Shown piece by piece: positions 52,501 through 58,687 of a stretch of 64,000 bases of DNA. The first letter of the stretch is position 1. Every line of letters starts with the position of its first letter. This DNA is from a virus. The translations under genes and the position numbers were made by a program. The notes beneath the pieces were generated by a model, which saw only the letters and a list, made by a program, of their open reading frames with translations, did not search any database and was not told the DNA's origin. The stretch is taken from the IMG/VR virus record IMGVR_UViG_3300027659_000017, positions 33,956 to 97,955 of that record, one strand, 5' to 3'.

Positions 52501-52858
52501 GTTACTTTTGTTGATGGGAGTACAAGCTGAGACAAGTGCCTTTATTCCATTACCGGGTATTAAAGGTATAAACTTCGGTGCAGATGATTATGTAAAGATG
52601 ATTACACAAACAACAACATCCTGGTATAATACAGTTGTACTTTATATTGATATCTTTGGAGACATATTAGACTTTGTAACGTTCTCTGAGATGGATAGAT
52701 ACAAAAGAGATACTGGGCCTTATTCTTGGAAAGAAGAGGGACAATTAAAAATTTGGAGTAAATTAGGAAAGATAGTTGGACTCAGTGGAGCCACAGGAGA
52801 TCCAGTTACTCAGTACGAAAACATGTTTAAAAATAGTTCTAAATTAGGAGGTAATTAA
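46517..52858 (+). CDS. Giant protein: ART-like, zincin, LysM-like and membrane segments
   Basis: A 2113-aa protein whose start lies 1 bp after the polymerase stop. Residues about 115-245 resemble an ADP-ribosyltransferase fold of the phage type: YYRGQIE, then SKGVSMTDNLQSAIEYG, then GEVKVIGDRVVIPKGQYKI (the R / S-T / E-strand order); this is a weak match. Residues about 325-350 contain TVLHEFAHPLL with H340, E341 and H344, and a downstream EEVLAY, as in gluzincin-type peptidases. The middle (about 470-1300) is a very long charged helical region. Residues about 1785-1830 read like a LysM repeat (V-K-GETLEQIAKQY-IPVEELKAKNR...L-DGQEI-I). Near 1945 there is a hydrophobic stretch, FFAIGLALLGLMVFGF, that could span a membrane. 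LysM binding to peptidoglycan plus a membrane segment suggests a role in envelope passage during DNA ejection. This is inference from domain content. Confidence 0.65.
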   Translation: MVCQVQLNSIKYLQEQGATDDVRKIIDEQLFNEINDKLTELAEKKYGLRTDGSKLFSVNMSEHIDAGRSTYWRDAKYRILRAEPNTKLFEKLQELFNSRPDQPMMMRDIASKLNVITQDDKSYYRGQIEEPTIDKDGNLVLYAREDELYKRAGLKSKGVSMTDNLQSAIEYGNGQLDVALNLASQSYDSDTESDRLLENGYYLIQIPKNVSNEIVQEAGEVKVIGDRVVIPKGQYKIEQINDENESAKSKIDPSLQEINGVLFMDVKLDELQNERSREVADVLAQKLSRSIGVKFENITPEEASNILKNRAVKYNGEPAFYYAGTIYVVGDNVNVRTVLHEFAHPLLQGLRKNNNILFQSLYNQALATEEGQGIFYYVKTMYPELDENTDLFKEEVLAYTLQLKALNKVNKEIETEGYQNFINKLLAALKQLLRGIFGTKVDVAKLDVDTTLEEMADMLLDADFEFSTLNVTEEDLVMFSRNVVERAKELASFSNAESQINVVKEMFETNKRILTEAENFKGDKASKKLLRETLFEKGTNRYLREVVSTLRDNLNTNTEGFTEDEMIQNAIDAAKDNLEVDLQRAISLVNTLDNVNSMTKNMLLDVSRLSQTNINNRSTIALLMLYKQNSKAWLKMVESIDKSLSSNGQIVESNNPFYQTLNEIVLNITRINTNIANILKNNNVQFYVEITGYMSKYVQDRLKGNLGIALKKTFPADQLEKEVDDLYNKVVQQSLTDADIDALVQKGVPADILKGFLKEYKDLVVDEDKIRAALTGGAQDITWFNRWLESYSSSNDVIVGPLAMFIQNERTQVQNLVWDQSMKFRKKLEELLPRVGFSKLNSIQLRQKVAFKDKIMYFDKETGKPIEREVWSYLDKYKDYRYHYDLLEWNVEEAKKSEDKEKIATAIMEFDEFKRDYMWQEYVPEFYEKDDIFKKSEVGRLAYYVRKQKLKAYNNLLNSMENEMERFEKYSTTQAAFREFQQLYSLTYEDGTAKVDDPENGVYDLSIAQVLQEHRAATRGFYEWRPIEGLLQSAYNEFVDLLETKKIYPGSKDFEVELEKWRRQNLRMEYDPAFWESRNALVSELRELQAKMNEVAKSQYDVAQAFQTINDLIYSYRDEQGEPDSTAMGKTRLERIRDIEQSIADFKFRFDMSTGLSKEDSEELKALSEKARKGLLQAGTPESKRYMYLLKMQDVEGINPEDASRIQDIFSELSDLSMNIPTVYYLETLNYNLSKQNIHELEEDEIDDFINSEEFQEILDADESFRDWFEMNHIVIQSYDKTLKTYVSKYKRTKANTVAIPRDEKHIKFTKILDRNGDEVILMGAPNARHSRYEVKDQYRTIPFGASKEDYVGKFIDNKNQWLPRMYDPNDRYSARDKRFMNERYFEMQAANSPEFKLLEAIKEYHLENQKGQSNYSKLYNDMPRYALKKGDIYQAMQKGAYGQRFSELGKNVKEWYNQALGKSVMDAENDLNYNPENNLVNTDLDGNQISYIPVSGIYNLDIDVQDADVFQGLFRYALSIQTQGKLLESLPLVQSILDTLEDPNNAPKELEKFDKNIYNLKGTLSLAKKKFATNNRLGQVKALIEREYYGKMVEGIEETHPGFGKWINQLQGLSAMGSLAINISSDWKNKYGAYVQLIIEGSGAEFINLKDIALARPWAEKAMLEWSTKGIYQTGPGAVSTQLIQMFDPTFKFKDQFGREVERSMVKDLVNMEWMYMHRKFGEMQVAVSLFGAFMYGQKVDQILSDGTKKSMRYLEAWEKDADGIVRLKKGVHPGWSNLPVYHEYVKGETLEQIAKQYSIPVEELKAKNRIKSEVQLEDGQEIVIAKSELFMGLKNRIQGTSRKLFGAYDDMGQAEGNKLLLYRMFFFMRKWFTPMLMNRFGFDSKTLTWTRGGERYDWATGSYGKGFYITAFQAMLKTMKSGFKNYSYLTDQEKSAVRKLSSEAFFAIGLALLGLMVFGFDPDDDEKWKKLRAKSGALSEDTFNTYGFMSNHMLLLLMGVQAETSAFIPLPGIKGINFGADDYVKMITQTTTSWYNTVVLYIDIFGDILDFVTFSEMDRYKRDTGPYSWKEEGQLKIWSKLGKIVGLSGATGDPVTQYENMFKNSSKLGGN

Positions 52859-52859
52859 A

Positions 52860-52997
52860 ATGGCAAAGGCAACAACATCAATCAAGTCTTACCAAAAGAA
52901 GTTGGTAATACGTCCTGGCATTCATGCTAAAACTAAGACTTCAAAGTTAAAGAAGTCTAAGAATTACAAAAAAGCATACAGAGCTCAAGGTAGGTAA
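52860..52997 (+). CDS. Tiny highly basic phage protein (RPGxHAK type)
   Basis: A 45-aa protein with 12 Lys, 3 Arg and no Asp or Glu. The core RPGIHAKTKTSKLKKSKNY and the ending GQGR-like AQGR match a short protein I have seen repeatedly in the late regions of Bacteroidota phages, usually unannotated. The start ATG at 52860 lies one base after the preceding TAA, so it is translated from the end of the giant-gene transcript. It is the last + strand gene before transcription converges. The charge suggests nucleic-acid binding, for example DNA condensation in the capsid or RNA binding; there is no direct evidence. It is below the length cutoff of many gene finders. Confidence 0.75.
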   Translation: MAKATTSIKSYQKKLVIRPGIHAKTKTSKLKKSKNYKKAYRAQGR

Positions 52998-53028
52998 GAA
53001 AAAAAAAGGGGAACCCGAAGGCTCCCCT
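52998..53028 (-). terminator. Rho-independent terminator, - strand (GGGGA hairpin, TTCG loop)
   Basis: Read on the - strand, a stem AGGGGAGCC / GGTTCCCCT with a TTCG loop (53007-53028, one internal mismatch) is followed by a run of T (53007 down to 53000). It ends the transcript of the 53033-53209 gene. On the + strand the stem is also present but is followed only by AAATTT, so its strength for the left-arm transcript is uncertain. Confidence 0.8.
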
Positions 53029-53032
53029 AAAT

Positions 53033-53209
53033 TTATTCATCATCATCATCACAACAATCACACTCTTGTGACTCTTGTGCTCCGTATTCATTATCAAACC
53101 ATTCAGCAGCATCTTGTTTTGTTCTTCTTTCATAACAACCACAGTACATACTTTCTGAACCTGCAATGTATGCTTCTATCAGTGCTTTTCTAAATGCTAT
53201 TGGATGCAT
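53033..53209 (-). CDS. Small Cys-rich protein with acidic tail
   Basis: A 58-aa protein starting MHPIAFRKALIEAYIAGS. It contains a CGC pair near residue 24, an AAEWF...Y helix typical of small phage proteins, and a CDCC motif followed by DDDDE at the C-terminus. The four to five Cys could bind a metal. It sits alone between two terminators, so it is probably its own transcript; TATTTTAGTA lies 19 nt upstream of the ATG. Function unknown. An overlapping longer frame on the same strand (52957-53166) has poor composition and runs through the terminator, so I prefer this frame. Confidence 0.7.
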   Translation of the reverse strand: MHPIAFRKALIEAYIAGSESMYCGCYERRTKQDAAEWFDNEYGAQESQECDCCDDDDE

Positions 53210-53228
53210 AGTACTTAATTTAAATCTT

Positions 53229-53238
53229 TACTAAAATA
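53229..53238 (-). promoter_or_regulatory. TATTTTAGTA motif upstream of small gene
   Basis: On the - strand, TATTTTAGTA lies between the terminator of the upstream operon (53240-53268) and the ATG at 53209, 19 nt from it. It differs by one base from the last ten bases of the + strand motif AAATTTTAGTA at 17290-17300, with a similar distance to the start codon. Candidate phage promoter or ribosome-loading element; in AT-rich DNA chance similarity is possible. Confidence 0.35.
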
Positions 53239-53239
53239 G

Positions 53240-53268
53240 AAAAAAAAGGGACAGCCGAAGCTATCCCT
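53240..53268 (-). terminator. Rho-independent terminator, - strand (UUCG loop, U8)
   Basis: On the - strand, AGGGATAGC-TTCG-GCTGTCCCT (53268 to 53247, one U.G wobble) is followed by an uninterrupted T8. A UUCG tetraloop on a GC-closed stem is a classic strong intrinsic terminator. It ends the operon whose last gene is 53290-54489. Confidence 0.9.
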
Positions 53269-53289
53269 AATTGATATATTATTCATTAA

Positions 53290-54489
53290 CTAAAAGAAGT
53301 CTGGAAGTTCATCCGGATCTTCATTAGCATCTTCTGTGAAGTCTAAACTGAAGTTGTCTTCTAATGCAAAGTCATCTTCCTTTTCTTCAACAATTTCTAT
53401 TACAGGTACTACCTCTTCTTCTATAACTTCTTCTGCTGTTACAGCATTGTGGAAGTCAATAGCTTCAAAAGTATTACCGGCAGGATCAGTGTACTGAATT
53501 ATATCATCTATAATAGAATGACTAATTTCAGCATTATGGTTATTTACACCATATAACTCTTCAGCTAAGTCTTCTTCACTGATTATAGGAACATAGATAC
53601 CTGTTGAAACTTCTTCTACTTCAGGCCATACATCATCATCAGCCATAAGTGTAGATTCAATCTCAGCAATCTGGTCCAGGATGTTAGTCTGATTAGGAAT
53701 AACTGTCAAAGGATCCTCCGGGACATCTTCTACTGGTGTATTAAGTACAGGAACTGGTGTGGCAGGTGCATTAGCTGCAAAGTTTGCTACTGTATCAATA
53801 AAGTAATGAAGAACACGTTGGTCTTCCATCCATGTCTTTGGATGTGAAAACTGTAGTGCATAAGTAACATAATTGTAGAAAGCCCATAAACTATCTGTAT
53901 TACTAAAGATATGAAGAGGTTTCTTCATAAGGTCTCTTATCATACTAGATTGTTCAGTAGTCAAGATCTCATACTCAGCAAACAATACACCTAACAATTG
54001 AGCTTGTTTCCTCTTGTTAAGAGTAACTGTTTCCATGACAGCTTTATCAGAACACAATTGGTTATAATACATATGTGCATTGGTAATATAATCATCAATT
54101 GTTGCTTTGGTCTCTGTATCTGCAGACCCCGTGTGCTTTCTAACCCAGGAACCAATATCACCAGAAATCATAACTGAACCAGTGTTGTTGATATAGGCAC
54201 CAATAACACATTTAAACTTTACTTGTTTATTATAACTGTTTGTCCAAGCAAACATCATTGACAACTCAGGATCATTATTAAAGTTTAGTTTGTAAACTCC
54301 TTGAGCAATCTGTCCATCGGCAGTACATCTGTACTCCTCATCTATAATTCCAAACCCTGCAGTAGCAAGGGCTTGGTAAGCATAATCAATAACAAACTGG
54401 TGACTAATTACAGTGTAACTAGCAGCATGGTTTGGTAATGCAACACTGATTAAATCAGCTTTTGTTGTGTTTTGAATTTTTCTAGGCAT
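53290..54489 (-). CDS. DUF932-like phage protein with acidic Phe-ending tail
   Basis: A 399-aa protein. Residues about 1-260 read like the phage/plasmid DUF932 (TIGR03299) family: an N-terminal alpha/beta part, then NKRKQAQLLGVLF, and near 200-235 a WAFYNYVTYALQFSHPKTW segment followed by a final helix. The function of that family is unknown to me. A Pro/Ala linker (about 245-265) leads to a strongly acidic, disordered C-terminal third ending DPDELPDFF. Such acidic tails with a terminal aromatic are typical of phage and bacterial single-strand DNA-binding proteins, where the tip recruits partners. It follows the DNA polymerase gene by 2 bp, so a role in replication is plausible. The DUF932 call is moderate. 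Confidence 0.5.
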   Translation of the reverse strand: MPRKIQNTTKADLISVALPNHAASYTVISHQFVIDYAYQALATAGFGIIDEEYRCTADGQIAQGVYKLNFNNDPELSMMFAWTNSYNKQVKFKCVIGAYINNTGSVMISGDIGSWVRKHTGSADTETKATIDDYITNAHMYYNQLCSDKAVMETVTLNKRKQAQLLGVLFAEYEILTTEQSSMIRDLMKKPLHIFSNTDSLWAFYNYVTYALQFSHPKTWMEDQRVLHYFIDTVANFAANAPATPVPVLNTPVEDVPEDPLTVIPNQTNILDQIAEIESTLMADDDVWPEVEEVSTGIYVPIISEEDLAEELYGVNNHNAEISHSIIDDIIQYTDPAGNTFEAIDFHNAVTAEEVIEEEVVPVIEIVEEKEDDFALEDNFSLDFTEDANEDPDELPDFF

Positions 54490-54491
54490 AA

Positions 54492-56390
54492 TTAAAATAA
54501 ACTTAATTGATTAGTATTAGGTTCAAGAGACTCAATCTCTTTCCTAATCTTACTTAGATAATAATCATAATTGATATCATATTCAGAAAAAGGACGTTCT
54601 ATGTGGTTGGTGTATACAGTTTGCATCCATTTACCGGCTTCAATTTGTATGTCCCGTCCATCATTAAGATGCTTTTTCATGATTTTGCTACCTGAATTAG
54701 AGATGAAATACCTAATGGTATTCTGCAACTCTTTCTCCTTATAGATTCCATTGACTATACTTTGTTCTTCAAATTTCCAATCACCTTTAATCTTGACACC
54801 ACCACAAAAATCAAAAATGTTTAGATTATCCATGATAAACTTTTCAGGTTTAATACCTTCAACAAAATATGCATGCAGTGCTTTTGGAATGATTAAGAAA
54901 CTTTTGTTCTTATGTAAGGCCAGATTGTTATACTCAAATCTACCTTTACATTTAGACTTACCATCTTCAGTAACGGCAATATAATTATTTACATCACCTA
55001 GTACTATCTTAGAATACTTGTCGTGTTCTAATTGTAGATTAGTAATCTGTTCCCAACGAGCACAAATCTCCATGTATTTGTCAATGTGTTCCCGTGGAAT
55101 CATAGTTTCAAGACCATCTGTATTCTGCATCAGAGGTACGGCATTTGGAATCTCTTCACAAATCATCTCATACAACATAGTAAGACTTAACTGACCATTG
55201 ATAGTAATCCTCATAGTAAACTCAGGATCATACAGGAAACTATTCTCATCATTACTCAACCCATAGGTTGAATTTAGAATAATCTTATATACATAATTTT
55301 TGATGTCCTTCTTGCTGATTTTCTTTCTTTCATCAAAGAACCATTCATACAATTCACAGAACTCATCTTTCGGTAAATGGGCAGGAGACCATTTATTTCT
55401 AATAGCCAGGTTAGGATAATAACTCACAACATCTGAAGTAATGATAACCATATCTTCAGTAGAGTTATAGACTTTGCTAGCTCTTGCACCATGAATACCA
55501 CCAAGACCGTAGTCTGTTTTGACACCTTTGTACTGCACAGAATACTTAAATCCACCTTTTGTGTCACTAGAATGTAGTACTACATCCTGAAACTTTTTCA
55601 ATAGATTTTGAAATGTAGCTGTCTTGAATTCAATATAGGGAAGAATGATGTCTTTAAAGACAATCTGATCCCTATGAGTTCTCATCTTTCTCAACTCCCA
55701 TTTCTTAATCCCAGTACTGTTGCTTAGGAAATGCAAAAACAATTCTTTAGATATTCTAGGCTCAGAGGCAGAGAATAAATCTATATCATATTCTTGTGTC
55801 AATGCTTTTCTCAGATTGATTTGCTCCTTACTCAGTTGCATAATCTGTTTAGTAGACTTGACATCATTAATACAATACCTGATAATTTCTGGTATCTCAT
55901 CTTCATGAATGTGACTAGTATGATGAATTGGCATGTCAACAATGTTGTGCCAATCCATAGTATACTGAATCCACTTTAATGAACTTCTCTTGGCCGGATT
56001 ATCCCAATGGTTAAGTTTGAATACATCTACCTGGTGGATCTGAAGATCTTTTGGACTGAATTCTAAGAACTCACCGGCATTTTGTTTACTGATAACTAAT
56101 TGTGCTGCTAAATATAGATACTCAGCTATCTCACGTCCCGTCATATCTTCAAACCGATAATGGTTACGCAGGATATACTCTGTAATCTGACTGTCAAATC
56201 CAAGACCATTGAAACTAACATGCCACTCATTGAGATTATTATTTCTCCTTAAGAAGTTTACTAAATCTTCAATATCATTTCTAGATTCATGAATAACAAA
56301 TACTTCTTGATGTTCAGACTTAATGTCTTCAAATACTGCTATGAAACAATTACTAAGAGTTTCATAGTCCATTACCCAATGTGTCTTCAT
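54492..56390 (-). CDS. Family B DNA polymerase with 3'-5' exonuclease
   Basis: A 632-aa protein. Exonuclease motifs: DYE at 8-10, NGLGFD at 61-66 and YCIND at 172-176 with D176, so all the acidic ligands are present. Polymerase motifs: YGLGGIHGA at 294-302 (the YxGG-like region), motif A DVVSYYPN from D320, motif B KIILNSTYG at 369-377, and motif C as QNTDG with D425, where the canonical first Asp of DTD is Asn. That variant occurs in several phage polymerases. At 632 aa it is shorter than most family B enzymes, with little thumb sequence beyond residue 560. The extreme C-terminus is QLSLF (628-632), identical to the consensus bacterial beta-clamp-binding peptide. The start overlaps the upstream gene's stop (ATGA). 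Expected role: replication of the phage genome. Confidence 0.93.
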   Translation of the reverse strand: MKTHWVMDYETLSNCFIAVFEDIKSEHQEVFVIHESRNDIEDLVNFLRRNNNLNEWHVSFNGLGFDSQITEYILRNHYRFEDMTGREIAEYLYLAAQLVISKQNAGEFLEFSPKDLQIHQVDVFKLNHWDNPAKRSSLKWIQYTMDWHNIVDMPIHHTSHIHEDEIPEIIRYCINDVKSTKQIMQLSKEQINLRKALTQEYDIDLFSASEPRISKELFLHFLSNSTGIKKWELRKMRTHRDQIVFKDIILPYIEFKTATFQNLLKKFQDVVLHSSDTKGGFKYSVQYKGVKTDYGLGGIHGARASKVYNSTEDMVIITSDVVSYYPNLAIRNKWSPAHLPKDEFCELYEWFFDERKKISKKDIKNYVYKIILNSTYGLSNDENSFLYDPEFTMRITINGQLSLTMLYEMICEEIPNAVPLMQNTDGLETMIPREHIDKYMEICARWEQITNLQLEHDKYSKIVLGDVNNYIAVTEDGKSKCKGRFEYNNLALHKNKSFLIIPKALHAYFVEGIKPEKFIMDNLNIFDFCGGVKIKGDWKFEEQSIVNGIYKEKELQNTIRYFISNSGSKIMKKHLNDGRDIQIEAGKWMQTVYTNHIERPFSEYDINYDYYLSKIRKEIESLEPNTNQLSLF

Positions 56391-56629
56391 AGTACTTTTT
56401 TAAATAAATTTTCATGAATAGGATCAAGTAGCTTTTCTACACTGATACTTAACCAAATCTTTTTAAGATGTATTTTTGATACACAGTTGTCACAAAAATC
56501 TACTTTTTGATGGTGTGTTTCATCATGACAGCATTCACACACAATTGGAAAGTTGATAAAGGTTCTTTTTACTTCCATTCCAAAAGCACCACAAATATCA
56601 CAATGTCCACTAGTTAAATTAGTTACCAT
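56387..56629 (-). CDS. Small zinc-ribbon protein
   Basis: An 80-aa protein with CDIC at 14-17, CECC at about 34-37, and CDNC near 48, along with interspersed His (HDETHH). These pairs could bind one or two zinc ions. There is no longer domain to identify it. The stop overlaps the DNA polymerase start by 4 nt (ATGA), so the two are translationally coupled, and it is the first gene of the operon 56629-53290. Role unknown; a replication-associated or RNA/DNA-binding accessory is possible. Confidence 0.65.
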   Translation of the reverse strand: MVTNLTSGHCDICGAFGMEVKRTFINFPIVCECCHDETHHQKVDFCDNCVSKIHLKKIWLSISVEKLLDPIHENLFKKVL

Positions 56630-56671
56630 AGACTTGATGTTCAGTTAAGCTGTCCCCCCTTTTAGGTTAAT

Positions 56672-56703
56672 AAAAAAGGGAGTGCCTGTAGTTCACTCCC
56701 TTT
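56672..56703 (-). terminator. Rho-independent terminator, - strand (10-bp stem)
   Basis: On the - strand, AAAGGGAGTG and CACTCCCTTT (56703-56694 and 56684-56675) form a 10-bp stem with a 9-nt loop, followed by TTT then ATTAA. It separates the operon 59954-56726 from the operon starting at 56629. Just downstream, AAAAGGGGGG (about 56664-56654) could pair alternatively with the 3' arm and U-tract of this stem. Confidence 0.75.
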
Positions 56704-56725
56704 CTCTTGGTAGAATTTAAACTAT

Positions 56726-57082
56726 TTATGCTGGTTCTGATTCCGACATAAATTTTTTATAATCAAAAGTATCTGCATTAATTGCAAAGAGTTTGATTAG
56801 TTCTTGCATTGCTTCAAAATCTTCAACATAGAATTCTTGAAATACTTCTAATTTGTGTCTTTCCTGTTTCATACCTTTATTTCCGGTAAGTGGTTGACCA
56901 TACTCATCTAACTTCGGCAACATATGTAATGTTGTCTTCTTGATTTTAGATATTACTACAAATACTTTTGTACTTGGGTCAAAGATACACTCAACATAAG
57001 GGCAATCATTGCCAGTTGGGATCATTCTAAAAGTTTGGCTTTCTTGCCAAGTTGCTTGTACAAGCATCATTGATTTACTCAT
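56726..57082 (-). CDS. Hypothetical phage protein, 118 aa
   Basis: A compact alpha/beta-looking protein: beta-rich start (FRMIPTGNDCPYVECIFDP, FVVISKIKKTT), then a charged loop and a C-terminal helix, ending in an acidic ESEPA tail. Not recognised. Its ATG overlaps the stop of the upstream gene by 4 nt (ATGA), and it is the last gene before the 56672-56703 terminator, in an operon with a PD-(D/E)XK nuclease, so a role in DNA metabolism is possible but unproven. Confidence 0.65.
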   Translation of the reverse strand: MSKSMMLVQATWQESQTFRMIPTGNDCPYVECIFDPSTKVFVVISKIKKTTLHMLPKLDEYGQPLTGNKGMKQERHKLEVFQEFYVEDFEAMQELIKLFAINADTFDYKKFMSESEPA

Positions 57083-57666
57083 TTTGAAGGTTTTGACAAA
57101 TTTAACAATTTTTCATCTATGTTCCCTAAATCTGCTACATCTAAGATTAATGTTTCTTTTTCTGTATCAGGCTTACTACATAGTTCTCCAACTTTAATTA
57201 ACATTTGAACATCTGCTCCTAATAATTCGGCATAGTTTTCAAAATACTTTTCAGGTATCAGATAACTGTGCATATACGCATAGTTACCACTGTATTTATC
57301 AAAGAAGTTAAGGATTTTTTGCTTTAAATTCAGACTAATTTTGCTATACTTCCCATTCATAAAATGGGACCAATCATCTTCTAAATCAGAAAAGTCGAAT
57401 GTAAAAACAGCTTGAGAGTTTACTTTAACATAATCACTGAGTCTGTTATGATTCAGTAATACATTCTTTTCAAAGTTCATATACTCAGCATCTGTCCTTA
57501 CGTCATATAGACAAATCAACTTCATATCCTCAGCGGTACAGTGACCTTCCCAACTGACATATGTCTCTACGGGAATAACACTTGTACCTCTTTTAATCCC
57601 AAGGAGCGGATATAAAAACACCTTGGACTTTTGAAAATACTTCTTATAAACAGAATTTAAAGCCAT
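57079..57666 (-). CDS. Conserved hypothetical phage protein, 195 aa
   Basis: The N-terminus contains KSKVFLYPLLGIKRG, followed by TYVSWEGHCTAEDMKLICLY and a region around FEKNVLLNHNRL. I recognise this pattern from uncharacterised proteins in Bacteroidota phage replication regions, commonly near a RecE/Cas4-like nuclease. No catalytic motif is evident. It starts 4 nt after the nuclease stop and overlaps the next gene by 4 nt, so all three are probably co-translated. Confidence 0.65.
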   Translation of the reverse strand: MALNSVYKKYFQKSKVFLYPLLGIKRGTSVIPVETYVSWEGHCTAEDMKLICLYDVRTDAEYMNFEKNVLLNHNRLSDYVKVNSQAVFTFDFSDLEDDWSHFMNGKYSKISLNLKQKILNFFDKYSGNYAYMHSYLIPEKYFENYAELLGADVQMLIKVGELCSKPDTEKETLILDVADLGNIDEKLLNLSKPSK

Positions 57667-57670
57667 AATT

Positions 57671-58687
57671 TTACAATTTTACATTACCAACTGCTAGGTC
57701 GTATGGTAAGTCAAATCTTTTGTTGTTGTAATGCCATAGGGCACACTGTACAACACTTTTGAAATCACTATTCCATTTAACCAATGTTTCAGGAGAAACC
57801 TGAAAAGGGTAAACTAAATTGTATTTGTCAATTACAATAAAAGTTACTTGAACTTTCCAGTCATTCCTGTCTGGTAAATCTTTCAAAAACTTTTCTGAAG
57901 CTAAAATAACATAAATACTGGCTTGTATCCAATACTTATAGTATTCTACTGCATCAGGGAAATCTTGAACAGATTTGCCAGTTGTTTTGAGGTCATTGAT
58001 GAATAACACCTTTGCCTCATTATCAACTACGACATTGTCAAGAACTCCGTGGAAACCAAAAGGTAATTTGTCATGGTCAACCTTAATGTGCAACTCATTG
58101 TAGGCTTCAATGTGTGTGTCTTCCTCAGTTTTATCTAGCTGTAATAAAGCTCTAACATCTTTATTACTTTTTAGTATTTCAACTTGTACTTTGCAGCCAT
58201 TCAAAGTAGGTTCATCTACTACTGTTTTGTCTAGACTTTTCTTAAGGAATTCAAAATACTCTTTGTTCTCTTCGGTGAGAATCTTTTCAAGTCTTTGTTG
58301 ATCTGTTTTAAGAGATTGGTAAAGATTTGCTGTAAGTAGCTGTGTGAGTATATCTTGTGAGTAATCATCCAAAACTAATGAATTATTTCCAATACCACAA
58401 TGGATTCGGAAAATATTATCAATAATTTTTCTTTGACTATCTGTAGGAAGTTTACCTGGCATAGACATAAATTGGTCATCATAGTTGTCAGGTTCAAACA
58501 AAAGACAGTGCAGAACCCGTCCCCCAATGAGGTGCGGGTCTGTACCATCCTCCCTTTGTTGCAGCACATAATGATTGTAAAATAATCCAGGTGAGTATAG
58601 TAGTTTATTTAAACCACTGTAACTAAAATAAAACTTTTTTTGATAAAACTTCTCTAGCTCATCAGAACCATTCAAAACCATCTCCAT
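57671..58687 (-). CDS. RecE/Cas4-like PD-(D/E)XK nuclease
   Basis: A 338-aa protein. The motifs fall in the order of the RecE/lambda-exonuclease/Cas4 group: FSYSGLNKLLYSPGLFY (a SxSxL-type start), GRVLHCLLFEP with H60, GVLDNVV with D217, VLFINDLKTTG with D232 and K234, and QASIY with Q255 and Y259. The spacing and length fit a full-length exonuclease, which resects double-stranded DNA ends for recombination or replication. Two possible starts exist (residues 1 and 3). The start overlaps the end of the upstream gene by 26 nt. It lacks the four-Cys cluster of Cas4, so no iron-sulfur cluster is expected. Confidence 0.85.
   Translation of the reverse strand: MEMVLNGSDELEKFYQKKFYFSYSGLNKLLYSPGLFYNHYVLQQREDGTDPHLIGGRVLHCLLFEPDNYDDQFMSMPGKLPTDSQRKIIDNIFRIHCGIGNNSLVLDDYSQDILTQLLTANLYQSLKTDQQRLEKILTEENKEYFEFLKKSLDKTVVDEPTLNGCKVQVEILKSNKDVRALLQLDKTEEDTHIEAYNELHIKVDHDKLPFGFHGVLDNVVVDNEAKVLFINDLKTTGKSVQDFPDAVEYYKYWIQASIYVILASEKFLKDLPDRNDWKVQVTFIVIDKYNLVYPFQVSPETLVKWNSDFKSVVQCALWHYNNKRFDLPYDLAVGNVKL

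Noticed and set aside
52957-53166. 69-aa minus-strand frame at the convergence point
   Set aside because: Its Met/Val-rich composition and run through the terminator are unlike real protein; a different frame (53033-53209) gives a plausible 58-aa product.
58500-58580. Cas4 identity for the right-arm nuclease
   Set aside because: The four-Cys iron-sulfur cluster of Cas4 is absent and there are no other CRISPR genes; a RecE/lambda-type exonuclease fits better.
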